Below are positions 1-6,102 of a stretch of 6,378 nucleotides of DNA, piece after piece. Source of the DNA: Spirochaetales bacterium (lineage in GTDB: Bacteria > Spirochaetota > Spirochaetia > DSM-27196 > SLST01); contig SLST01000229.1 of assembly GCA_007130265.1 (NCBI GenBank), positions 1 to 6,378 of the forward strand, given 5' to 3'. A model generated the notes under the pieces. It saw only the letters and a list, made by a program, of their open reading frames with translations. It was not told the origin of the DNA and did not search any database. Each line of letters opens with the position of its first letter. Within the stretch, counting starts at the first letter, position 1. A program made the translations under genes and the position numbers.

Positions 1-13
1 GCCTCCTTGCCGA

Positions 14-21
14 GAAAAAGC
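14..21. repeat. Target site duplication, left copy
   Basis: GAAAAAGC directly abuts the left inverted repeat and is identical to 1320-1327. Eight bases is the duplication length usual for ISL3 elements, and it fixes the element boundary at 22 rather than 21, although the outer base C21/G1320 would also pair. Confidence 0.9.
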
Positions 22-43
22 GGTCCTTCCGGGTTTACCGTGG
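22..43 (+). repeat. ISL3 inverted repeat, transposase 3' side
   Basis: GGTCCTTCCGGGTTTACCGT plus GG, the exact reverse complement of 1298-1319. It contains the transposase stop codon (TAA on the minus strand, 35-37). Similarity to the other end stops after base 43. Confidence 0.93.
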
Positions 44-1264
44 GTAGAGATCTAAGCCTCCACAGTAGAATTTGATGGCAGTTTTGAAATTTTCCCTGTT
101 TTGGAAGCCTCCGACACGTCGTTTGATGGACATGATTTTGCTGTTCAATCCTTCTGCCACGCCATTGGTGACGCCATGGGTACAGTAGCTGACCACGTTA
201 TCTAGTCGCTCCCTGATGGTCCTGGCAACTTTCTTCAGGGGCGTCAGTTTGGTGTGAATGACACGCCGATACCAATCCTTGAAGTAGTCGGTCGCCGCGC
301 CCGCATCATCGTGATCCCAAAGGTCTCGCAGTAGCTCCTTGTAGCCCCAAGCTCTCCCGGTCTCTAGCCGTAGCGAGAAAACGCGATCCATGGCAACTTG
401 CTGGTTTTCGCTCAAGTTCTCCTGGTTGGTGAGCCAAAGGTACTTGGTCTTCGCTAGACACGGATTGTCTTCCAGAAGCAGCTTGCGGTGCTCGGCACGA
501 CGAATCTGATCGACGGCCTTCGTCACCAGTTGCATGACGTGAAAGCGATCGTGAACGATCTTCTGCTCCGCCAGAGGCAGTGTCTGCTTGGCGGCCTTGA
601 CGTAGGCCGGACTCATGTCCATCGCGATGGCTTCGATAGAGGCAATTTGCTCCCGGGAAAGCTGGGAAAAGCAGGCGATGGCGCTGTCGGTGTCATGGCC
701 GTCAGGAATCGCCTCGACGGTACTGTGATCCAAATCGTACAGCAAGGTAATGTAAGTATGACCTCTGGCGAACGCCTTTTCATCAATGCCAACCCGCGGC
801 AGCAACTTGGCTTCCTTGCGCTCCAGACCGCGCGCGACGGCTCGTTCCAGGAAATGCCAAGTCTCGTCCCAACTGGTCTGAAGAAGGCACATCGCCCCGG
901 CCACCGTTTGGGTTGCCAACAGAACGTCCAGGGCGAAGCGTTCGAACAGGCTGGTGAATCGGCAACCTCTCTCTGCCCACGGCACCAAGATGGTCTTGAC
1001 GCCGTGTTCTGGACATTTCACCCGAGGCGGGCGAGTAACCAGGAACGTCTTGAATTGGCACGAATCCAAGTGCCGCCAGCGACGCTCTTCAGCATGGTCG
1101 TGGATACGGCATTCCACTTGGCATTCAGGACATCGGAATTTCATCCCTCGTGGATGTCCCACGTGAACACGAATCTCTTCCAAGTCCACATCTAACTCTA
1201 CCCTCGACACCTTCCAGGGCGACTCCAGACCAAGTATCTGTTGATAAAGCTGTACATCCTGCAT
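35..1264 (-). CDS. ISL3-family transposase
   Basis: A 409-aa DDE transposase that cuts and joins the ends of its own element. An N-terminal zinc-binding region shows C45-P-E-C48 and C84-P-E-H87. The RNase-H-like catalytic core shows D161 in GIDEKAF, D216 in AMDMSPAY and E371 in GVAEGLNSKI, with HDRFHVMQ between; this set is characteristic of ISL3. Length is normal for the family and no frameshift is seen. The ATG at 1264 is preceded by AGGAGG (minus strand, 1274-1279) with 9 bases of spacing. The TAA stop (35-37) lies inside the inverted repeat at 22-43, so the gene uses the element end as its 3' boundary. Probably functional; very sure of the family. Confidence 0.95.
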   Translation of the reverse strand: MQDVQLYQQILGLESPWKVSRVELDVDLEEIRVHVGHPRGMKFRCPECQVECRIHDHAEERRWRHLDSCQFKTFLVTRPPRVKCPEHGVKTILVPWAERGCRFTSLFERFALDVLLATQTVAGAMCLLQTSWDETWHFLERAVARGLERKEAKLLPRVGIDEKAFARGHTYITLLYDLDHSTVEAIPDGHDTDSAIACFSQLSREQIASIEAIAMDMSPAYVKAAKQTLPLAEQKIVHDRFHVMQLVTKAVDQIRRAEHRKLLLEDNPCLAKTKYLWLTNQENLSENQQVAMDRVFSLRLETGRAWGYKELLRDLWDHDDAGAATDYFKDWYRRVIHTKLTPLKKVARTIRERLDNVVSYCTHGVTNGVAEGLNSKIMSIKRRVGGFQNRENFKTAIKFYCGGLDLYPR

Positions 1265-1273
1265 CAGTAGATT

Positions 1274-1279
1274 CCTCCT
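1274..1279 (-). promoter_or_regulatory. Transposase ribosome binding site
   Basis: AGGAGG on the minus strand, 9 bases before the ATG at 1264. It supports that start over the in-frame ATG at codon 41 (residues MKFRCPEC), which would remove the first 40 residues. Confidence 0.8.
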
Positions 1280-1297
1280 GCCAGGATTCTACCAAAT

Positions 1298-1319
1298 CCA
1301 CGGTAAACCCGGAAGGACC
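1298..1319 (-). repeat. ISL3 inverted repeat, transposase 5' side
   Basis: Perfect 22-bp partner of 22-43. It lies 33 bases upstream of the transposase start codon, so the transposase promoter probably overlaps this repeat or the short leader beside it, as is common in single-gene insertion sequences. No clear -35/-10 pair could be picked out. Confidence 0.93.
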
Positions 1320-1327
1320 GAAAAAGC
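1320..1327. repeat. Target site duplication, right copy
   Basis: GAAAAAGC, identical to 14-21, directly after the right inverted repeat. Removing 22-1327 rejoins the pre-insertion sequence. One frame stays open across the junction (it would read LLAEKKQCELKKG), but no gene is recognisable from the 13 bases left of the element. Confidence 0.9.
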
Positions 1328-1350
1328 AGTGTGAACTCAAGAAAGGCGTG

Positions 1351-1368
1351 GTGTTGGCCGAACCGGTG
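1351..1368 (+). repeat. 18-base direct repeat, copy 1
   Basis: GTGTTGGCCGAACCGGTG matches GTGCTGGCCGAACCAGTG at 1498-1515 at 16 of 18 positions, 147 bases apart. Both differences are transitions, and both copies read VLAEPV in the same frame. Role unknown; chance similarity in GC-rich DNA cannot be excluded. Confidence 0.45.
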
Positions 1369-1396
1369 ACCGACGTGAAACGTCTTGGAGCATGGT

Positions 1397-1409
1397 ATGC
1401 GATTCGCAT
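1397..1409. repeat. Short palindrome ATGCGA-T-TCGCAT
   Basis: Perfect 6-base arms around one central base, overlapping a second 8-base palindrome CGCATGCG (1405-1412). It lies about 110 bases upstream of the radical SAM start and could be an operator half-site pair. The size is small enough to occur by chance. Confidence 0.3.
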
Positions 1410-1497
1410 GCGGTGGCATCTCGCGGTTCATCGACCAGACAGGAGCGGGCTTGGCAATGCTAAAGATGGCAACAGACAGAGTGGAGAATCCTCGATC

Positions 1498-1515
1498 GTG
1501 CTGGCCGAACCAGTG
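1498..1515 (+). repeat. 18-base direct repeat, copy 2
   Basis: GTGCTGGCCGAACCAGTG, the partner of 1351-1368, ending 4 bases before the preferred GTG start of the radical SAM gene. If it were a regulatory site, this copy would overlap the translation initiation region. Confidence 0.45.
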
Positions 1516-1519
1516 CGAG

Positions 1520-2161
1520 GTGCTTCATTTGGCTCAAAAGACCGACGCTTGTACCGTTCTGGGGCTCGGTCGTCGTGCCGTCTTGTGGGTTCAGGGTTGC
1601 CCATTCCGCTGCCCCGGGTGCGTTGCCCCCGAAACTCAGCCGTTTCGCGGTGGCGAAACCGTCGATGTCGGAACTCTGGCTGATGAATTGAACCGGGTTC
1701 CGGATATCGAGGGACTCACATTCTCCGGCGGCGAGCCGTTTGCGCAGGCAGCGGCGCTGGCCAACCTGATCGATCAGATCCGCAACCGTCGGCCCGATTT
1801 GTCGTTCATGTCTTATACAGGGTTCACGTTGGAATACCTTGTCGAACACGGCACAAATGCCCAGAAGACGCTGTTGCGGCAATTGGACATACTGATTGAC
1901 GGATCGTATCAGGCCGACCGCCACACCAATCTCCGCTGGCGCGGATCGGATAACCAGCGTGTTCACTTTCTCACGGATCGCTACCGACATTTGGAACACG
2001 ATTTGCTAAACGATCGGGGTACGTGGCTGGAATTCGTCTACCATTCTTCGGAGCAAGGCGAACCGGTGGGATGGTGGATGGGAATTCCACCGCAGGCCTT
2101 TCGCGAAGCCTTTGAAAAGAAGATGCGGGATTCTGGGATTCGTTGGGCGGTTTCCTCTTGA
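1520..2161 (+). CDS. NrdG-like radical SAM protein (single 4Fe-4S)
   Basis: A 213-aa protein of the activating-enzyme branch of radical SAM enzymes, cytoplasmic. Seen: C27-P-F-R-C31-P-G-C34 (the CX3CX2C site for the 4Fe-4S cluster) inside VLWVQGCPFRCPGC, APETQPF just after it, the SAM-binding SGGEP (69-73), DILIDG (123-128) and a RGSDNQRV stretch (141-148). Length and cysteine spacing match NrdG, which activates anaerobic ribonucleotide reductase, but no reductase gene is in the window, so the partner is unknown. The GTG at 1520 was chosen because it places the cysteines as in NrdG. Its Shine-Dalgarno is poor. ATG 1457 (AGGAG 11 bases upstream) is the alternative and would add 21 residues. 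From memory, similar proteins in other bacteria sit beside Ycf46-type AAA ATPases; that could not be checked. Confidence 0.82.
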   Translation: MLHLAQKTDACTVLGLGRRAVLWVQGCPFRCPGCVAPETQPFRGGETVDVGTLADELNRVPDIEGLTFSGGEPFAQAAALANLIDQIRNRRPDLSFMSYTGFTLEYLVEHGTNAQKTLLRQLDILIDGSYQADRHTNLRWRGSDNQRVHFLTDRYRHLEHDLLNDRGTWLEFVYHSSEQGEPVGWWMGIPPQAFREAFEKKMRDSGIRWAVSS

Positions 2162-2177
2162 AGGGAAAGGGGCTGAA

Positions 2178-2327
2178 ATGAGCAGTTCTCCGAAATACAC
2201 TCAGTATCGATTGTTGGAAGAAGAAGAGCAACTGGTGAGTGCCTATCTTCGGCGCGGGTCCGCTGAGGAGAACAATAACCCGCGAGCCAAGGGTAAGCGT
2301 TCGAGATCCCATCGCCTCGCGACATAG
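2178..2327 (+). CDS. Possible small protein, 49 aa
   Basis: Starts with ATG 16 bases after the radical SAM stop, with AAAGGGG 5 bases before the start, so it is placed like a co-transcribed gene. The protein is hydrophilic: an acidic run LLEEEEQL at residues 17-24, likely helical, and a basic tail (PRAKGKRSRSHR). No membrane segment, cysteine or known motif. I do not recognise a family. The acidic-then-basic layout would suit a small partner or adaptor of a larger protein, but that is a guess. It could be a chance frame; conservation next to the radical SAM gene in related genomes would decide. Confidence 0.5.
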   Translation: MSSSPKYTQYRLLEEEEQLVSAYLRRGSAEENNNPRAKGKRSRSHRLAT

Positions 2328-2624
2328 CCACCAAAAAGAGGTGCGCCGAACGAAGGCGCAGGCATGGTGACTGCCAATCACCATGCACGACAGACCAGTC
2401 TATCTTGTCGCAATCGCGACGCAAATACCCCCAAAAGGCGCTGGTCGCAAATCGTTTTCGCTCGCTCGCGGATGATGGTATCGACTCATCCTGCAGCACA
2501 AAGCACGCCGGTCCAGCAACCCTTTCCAGTTCGCCCAACTCCGACGGACCAACTCGCCAGCGGGATCGCGCCGGCGGGATCATCGGCTGCAAGCGGGAGA
2601 ATTGGTCATCGTCTCGCTCTTTGC
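2328..2624. other. Gap between convergent genes
   Basis: 297 bases separate the plus-strand small gene from the minus-strand CCA-like gene. The first third holds a cluster of stem-loops (2342-2420). A 30-codon frame starting MHDRPVYLVA (2383-2475) lies inside, lacking a ribosome binding site. The same frame stays open after its single stop, so a decayed gene is possible but unsupported. No tRNA-like, repeat-array or clear terminator T-tract is visible. Confidence 0.6.
2342..2420. repeat. Four closely spaced stem-loops
   Basis: Stem 1: TGCGCC (2342-2347) with GGCGCA (2355-2360), 7-base loop. Stem 2: GCATGGTGA (2362-2370) with TCACCATGC (2378-2386), perfect 9 bp, 7-base loop. Stem 3: CGACA (2388-2392) with TGTCG (2406-2410), 13-base loop. 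Stem 4: GTCGC (2407-2411) with GCGAC (2416-2420), 4-base loop; it competes with stem 3 for 2407-2410. Stems 1-3 are spaced by one base each. No T-run follows on either strand, so it is not a standard intrinsic terminator. It could be a transcript 3' end structure, a REP-like unit or a remnant element. Confidence 0.5.
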
Positions 2625-4019
2625 TTACGTCCTGATTTCGGGAAAATGTTCACGCACCCATCGGACCGCCCCGTCGACGTCCTCGAAACAGCCATCCCGT
2701 TGTGCTTCGAAGGCGGCCCGCAGAATAGATCCCAATGTCGGGCCAGGTGTGTATCCCAGAGCCAGCAGGTGTCGACCGCCGATCAGAGGCTGTGGTTGGG
2801 CGTCCTGGACGACTAGGGCTTCGGCGACCTGCAACCAGGTCGCGCCAGGATTCTGCGGTGGTTTCGGCGGCCGGCCGCTCGAGTCGGCTTCGCATACGGC
2901 CGCCCACAGATGGATCGTAGCTGGTGCCAACTCCCGGACCAATCGCCGAACCACGCGTGCCGACGGCGGCGCGTGCTTAGGCATCCCCAGCGTGACCATA
3001 TGCTGCGCGACCAGCGGCAACACGAGGTCGACCACCTGTTCGGACGCATGCATTCCGCGCAGGAACGCAGCGGCCAAATCGCTACCCCGTTCAGCATGCC
3101 CTGGGGCAATCCATCGACCGCGATCATTGCGCACCGTCGTCTCGATTTTGCCAAAATCGTGACACAAGGTGGCCAGCAGCAGGACCGTGCGTTGGTTTTC
3201 GTCGAGACCTTCGCGCTGCGCAATCGTGACCGCTGCGTCACAGGCGTGGACCGTGTGGATAAAGACGTTTCCCTCGGGGTGCCAAACGGGATCCTGCGGG
3301 GTCCGAGCCATTGTGTCCAGGACCGGAAAACACTTAATCCAACCAGTCTGTTCCAGCAACCGCAGGCCTTTGCCAGGATAACGGCCCTGCGCGGCCCACT
3401 CACGCCATGCCTCCCAGACGCATTCTGCGGACAGTGTCCCGAATTCGGCGACCATCTCCCGGCACATAGCTGCGGTTTGCTCTTCCGTTTCTAGGCCGAA
3501 GCGTGCTGCAAGCGGCATGCCTCGCAGCACGAGCGCCGGATCGTTCCGGGAAGCTCGGCTGGTGGCCCGCAAGATTCCCCGCCGCAGATCGTGGCAACCG
3601 CCGAAGGGGTCGAAGATCGAACCGTCCAGTCGCATGCCGATGGCATTGACGGTGAAATCACGACGCGCACAAGCCTCGTGCGGCGTGATCGTCGTATCGA
3701 CGTCGAACATCAGATCTTTGTGCCCCATCCCGCTCTTCATCTCGCGCCGCGGCATACTGACGTTCAGCAAGTGACCAATCTTGACCGTGCCAAGACGGCC
3801 TTCTAGCAGCTTGATAGAATCGTGGTTGCAAGACAACGCACCAACGATCTGCTCGTAGTTCAGTCCGTAGACTTCGAGTTCGGCTTCTTCTGACGGGGCT
3901 CCCAGCAGTTGATCGCGCACGAAGTCGCCGACCAGCAGGCAGTCGCTGGCGCCGGCGGCCAGAAGTCGTTGGCCCACGGAGCGCGCCAATTCGAATTGTG
4001 GAGTGTTCATGTCGGACAT
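2625..4019 (-). CDS. CCA-enzyme-like protein with HD domain; degenerate transferase site
   Basis: A 464-aa protein resembling class II tRNA nucleotidyltransferases (poly(A) polymerase head) joined to an HD phosphohydrolase domain. Head: LVGDFVRDQLLG (29-40), SEEAELEVYG (43-52), PRRE (90-93), RRDFTVNAI (119-127), NDPALVLRGM (159-168). HD domain: HPEGNVFIHT (247-256), CHDFGK (286-291) and GHAERG (307-312), giving H255, H287-D288 and H308 as likely ligands. Active relatives read GGxVRD, KDxD and EDxxR; here these read GD-FVRD, EEAE (E45, E47 for the two aspartates) and NDPAL, so CTP/ATP addition is doubtful while hydrolysis by the HD domain looks possible. ATG 4019 is the first start after an in-frame stop; ATG 4010 is an alternative; neither has a clear Shine-Dalgarno. 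It lies 183 bases after the DUF1848 gene and may have its own promoter. Confidence 0.88.
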   Translation of the reverse strand: MSDMNTPQFELARSVGQRLLAAGASDCLLVGDFVRDQLLGAPSEEAELEVYGLNYEQIVGALSCNHDSIKLLEGRLGTVKIGHLLNVSMPRREMKSGMGHKDLMFDVDTTITPHEACARRDFTVNAIGMRLDGSIFDPFGGCHDLRRGILRATSRASRNDPALVLRGMPLAARFGLETEEQTAAMCREMVAEFGTLSAECVWEAWREWAAQGRYPGKGLRLLEQTGWIKCFPVLDTMARTPQDPVWHPEGNVFIHTVHACDAAVTIAQREGLDENQRTVLLLATLCHDFGKIETTVRNDRGRWIAPGHAERGSDLAAAFLRGMHASEQVVDLVLPLVAQHMVTLGMPKHAPPSARVVRRLVRELAPATIHLWAAVCEADSSGRPPKPPQNPGATWLQVAEALVVQDAQPQPLIGGRHLLALGYTPGPTLGSILRAAFEAQRDGCFEDVDGAVRWVREHFPEIRT

Positions 4020-4160
4020 GTGGAGACGACCGATATCAATCCATGTTCAAAAAACCGCCTTCTTCGGTGACCCGGCAAAAGGTTCACTGAAAGCGTCCCT
4101 GTGCATACTGTGAATGCGATGAGGACACCTGGTACGTCTTCTTGTCCACGTCGCTCAACG

Positions 4161-4179
4161 GCCCCCAGGAGCTGTGGGC
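4161..4179 (-). other. Hairpin after the DUF1848 gene
   Basis: A 7-base stem with one mismatch (4161-4167 against 4173-4179) and a 5-base loop, 23 bases beyond the DUF1848 stop on the minus strand. No T-run follows, so termination is uncertain. The rest of the 183-base spacer (4020-4202) has a tandem CCGAAAT pair (4184-4197) and an A-run (T-run on the minus strand, 4049-4054) after a weak 3-base GC stem. It may mark the boundary between two transcripts. Confidence 0.3.
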
Positions 4180-4202
4180 ATTTCCGAAATCCGAAATTTG
4201 GT

Positions 4203-5237
4203 CTACGATTTAGACCTCGGTGAGCGTTGAATGTCAGGCAGAATCGACTGGCTGCCTGCAACGGTATTCGCAATGTTGGATAGCACGATTTTGGCGGAAG
4301 TGTTGGCATAACAATAAGTGCATAGGTGGGCACATGTATTGTATTGGCCGATGTCCTTGCTGACGGCACAGCCGCAATCATCGCGCTGGCCACGGTCCTT
4401 CAGTTTTTGATGATCGATTTCACTGATTTCACACAGATCGACAACGCTTCCCCGCCTGCTACCGAATGCCTGTCTCAATTCGTCATTATTCTGCGAAATT
4501 CTCAGAAGAAGATCAGCATCGATACACCGATTGTGACTTACCCCGAATTCGGACAAGTCCATTGCTTCACCGCACGTGCTCACTGTCAGGCCCCAGCTCT
4601 TTGCCATGGACGCTAAGCCTTCCGCACAAACGCACATCTCGGATGGTTGAAACTCGCGTAACCGGATACCTGAGCGCAGCAGATTCTTCCGGACTTTGCC
4701 GTAACGCGAAATATCGACGAAGCTAAGAACCAGCTTCTTTGTGTATGGATGGAGTTCTCGGCCAATGCGTTCTACCTTAGCCAAAATGTCTGGAACGGCC
4801 AGCGTGTCCGAGAGAATCAAGGGATCAAAACGCCACACAACCCGTTCTGGCCCCAATCTTCGGGAGAGAGACTTGAACGTTTCCAGCCGCTGATCGAGCG
4901 GGGGAACGTTTGGCTCCCAGCCCTCCGTTTCGTAGTCATTGACCGTGAACTGGAAGTAGTAGGCGATGTTTCGCTCGTCAAGTTCCGGCAGTACGGGGAT
5001 CATCGGAGCAGCATTCTTCGTCCAGAAGACCATGGCACGACATTTCTGGAAGCTGACATATTGCGGACGTCCATTGAAGGGATTGATCCATTTGCAGTAT
5101 CCCGCGATCAGACGATCCAACAGCCAACGGGCATGGAATGCGGGAATGTCCGTAGACCGACTTGCCGAAATGACACATGGTGCCACGGCAGATTGCGGTC
5201 CATCAGACGTACTAATGTTGACTTGTGGCCACTTCAC
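4203..5237 (-). CDS. DUF1848 family protein, probable Fe-S enzyme
   Basis: A 344-aa protein with the DUF1848 signatures in order: SASRSTDIPAFH (24-35), a NPFN/YVSF region (52-63), VFWTKN (70-75), YYFQFT (93-98), NVPPLDQR (110-117), VVWRFDPLILS (133-143) and the C-terminal cysteine set C288-G-C290, KDIGQYNTC302, then C302-x3-C306-x2-C309 ending CYAN. The last three cysteines have the spacing of a radical SAM cluster site but sit at the C-terminus. The family has no established reaction that I know of. Full length. The GTG at 5237 is fixed by AAGGAGG (5246-5252) with 8-base spacing. It starts 39 bases after the metallophosphoesterase stop, so the two are probably one transcript. Confidence 0.9.
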   Translation of the reverse strand: MKWPQVNISTSDGPQSAVAPCVISASRSTDIPAFHARWLLDRLIAGYCKWINPFNGRPQYVSFQKCRAMVFWTKNAAPMIPVLPELDERNIAYYFQFTVNDYETEGWEPNVPPLDQRLETFKSLSRRLGPERVVWRFDPLILSDTLAVPDILAKVERIGRELHPYTKKLVLSFVDISRYGKVRKNLLRSGIRLREFQPSEMCVCAEGLASMAKSWGLTVSTCGEAMDLSEFGVSHNRCIDADLLLRISQNNDELRQAFGSRRGSVVDLCEISEIDHQKLKDRGQRDDCGCAVSKDIGQYNTCAHLCTYCYANTSAKIVLSNIANTVAGSQSILPDIQRSPRSKS

Positions 5238-5245
5238 TTCTCTTG

Positions 5246-5252
5246 CCTCCTT
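5246..5252 (-). promoter_or_regulatory. DUF1848 gene ribosome binding site
   Basis: AAGGAGG on the minus strand, 8 bases before GTG 5237, a near-perfect anti-16S match. It decides for the GTG start, since no ATG lies near the conserved N-terminus. Confidence 0.85.
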
Positions 5253-5276
5253 GGCTGGTAGATGGACCAGGCACCT

Positions 5277-6095
5277 TCAAGAACACGTTATTTGCAGTAT
5301 CCGCTGTATCTCCGGGCATCCGTATTCTGCTTCGCCTGTCAAGACTCGAAGATTCTCGAGCGGCTGTGCTTCACCGCCTCCGTGAGTATGACCGCAAAGA
5401 ACGAGTATTTGGCAGCCTGGGTTCGACTTTGCCGCTCGTAGCAGTACCTCACCCACCGCCTTGCACGAGAAATGCGGAAGCCAGTTGTCATCACTGATTT
5501 GTTGCTGGTGCCACGTAGCTTCGCGAAACGGCGGGACATGCGTCACGACAATCACATGGTCGTACCGTCCGGTCGCCTCTGCAAGCGCCTGATCAATATG
5601 CTCGGCTGCTTCATCGCCCAGATCATGCAGTACCCGACGCAAACTCTCGCGCGGACCGCTGCTGTCGTGCCGCCAGCGCTTCAGTTCCTCGATCAGGCGG
5701 TAGTCGTTGAGCATGACATTCGAGTTCTCGAAATCACCGAAACGCGCATCTGCCCAGCCATCGTGCCCAACGATGGCCGTTTTGGACGAGAGTTCAACCA
5801 CTTTGGCCGTGCTCAAGTAAACGAGGCGGGACGACTGGTCCGCCAGGCGGGTGATCGCCGTGCGTGTCTCCAGGATCGAGCCTCGATAGAAATCATGGTT
5901 CCCCAAGACGAAGAAAATCGGCCTCTGCAAATGATCTTCCATTTGTGTGAGATAGGCCTCCACATTGTGGCTTTCCGCAATGTCCCCGCTGATGGCGACT
6001 GCATCGGCCGACTCCGACAACGATCTCAGAAACCTCTCCCGTACTCCTTGCTTGCAAAAATTCAGATGGATATCCGTCGTCCAGGCCAACCGCAT
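5277..6095 (-). CDS. Calcineurin-like metallophosphoesterase
   Basis: A 272-aa cytoplasmic two-metal phosphoesterase. All family motifs are present in order: D8-I-H10 in TTDIH, G37-D38 (SGDIAE), G65-N66-H67-D68 (LGNHDFY), H186 in VTHVPPF and G235-H236-T237-H238 near the end. These bind the metal pair and the substrate phosphate, so the enzyme should be active. Substrate is not predictable from sequence: the family cuts phosphomonoesters and diesters in nucleotides, nucleic acids and proteins. No signal peptide or added domain. ATG 6095 is chosen over TTG 6119 because AAGGAG (6103-6108) lies 7 bases upstream and the protein then begins MRLAWTTDIH, as is usual. It starts 14 bases after the upstream partial gene and 39 bases before DUF1848. 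Confidence 0.92.
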   Translation of the reverse strand: MRLAWTTDIHLNFCKQGVRERFLRSLSESADAVAISGDIAESHNVEAYLTQMEDHLQRPIFFVLGNHDFYRGSILETRTAITRLADQSSRLVYLSTAKVVELSSKTAIVGHDGWADARFGDFENSNVMLNDYRLIEELKRWRHDSSGPRESLRRVLHDLGDEAAEHIDQALAEATGRYDHVIVVTHVPPFREATWHQQQISDDNWLPHFSCKAVGEVLLRAAKSNPGCQILVLCGHTHGGGEAQPLENLRVLTGEAEYGCPEIQRILQITCS

Positions 6096-6102
6096 CAAGT
6101 GT

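Larger units (their letters stand above)
22..1319 (-). mobile_element. Complete ISL3-family insertion sequence, 1298 bp
   Basis: The element is bounded by 22-bp perfect inverted repeats starting GGTCCTTCCGGG (22-43 and 1298-1319) and flanked by identical 8-bp duplications GAAAAAGC (14-21 and 1320-1327). It holds one transposase gene that nearly fills it. Known of the family: ISL3 elements are about 1.2-1.5 kb, have one transposase gene, ends beginning GG and 8-bp target duplications, all matching here. Perfect repeats, a perfect duplication and an intact reading frame suggest recent insertion and possible activity. It landed upstream of the plus-strand radical SAM gene, in the opposite orientation, so its own promoter is not aimed at that gene. 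Confidence 0.95.
1328..1519. other. Leader between insertion sequence and radical SAM gene
   Basis: About 190 bases with no recognisable gene. It carries an 18-base direct repeat (1351-1368 and 1498-1515, 16 of 18 identical) and a short palindrome (1397-1409). Frames are open through it in both the radical SAM frame (from TTG 1385) and another frame, but neither translation looks like a conserved protein. It may be the 3' end of a gene disrupted by the insertion, or the promoter region of the radical SAM gene. Confidence 0.5.

Noticed and set aside
488..1195. A 235-codon plus-strand frame inside the insertion sequence
   Set aside because: It is antisense to the well-supported transposase and has no recognisable motif or ribosome binding site; a frame shadow.
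1150..1683. A 177-codon plus-strand frame across the insertion boundary and into the radical SAM gene
   Set aside because: It would overlap the radical SAM gene by over 160 bases in another frame. Only its part right of the insertion could belong to an old gene, and its sequence is low in recognisable features.
2038..2592. A 184-codon minus-strand frame over the convergent gap
   Set aside because: Begins with TTG lacking a ribosome binding site and runs antisense through the small gene and the radical SAM C-terminus; no motif.
4049..4080. An intrinsic terminator for the DUF1848 transcript (six T on the minus strand)
   Set aside because: The stem before the T-run is only three GC pairs with a long loop, too weak to call.
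4007..4393. A minus-strand frame bridging the DUF1848 and CCA-like genes
   Set aside because: It overlaps the conserved DUF1848 cysteine region in another frame and its translation shows no family signal; the 183-base spacer is better read as non-coding.
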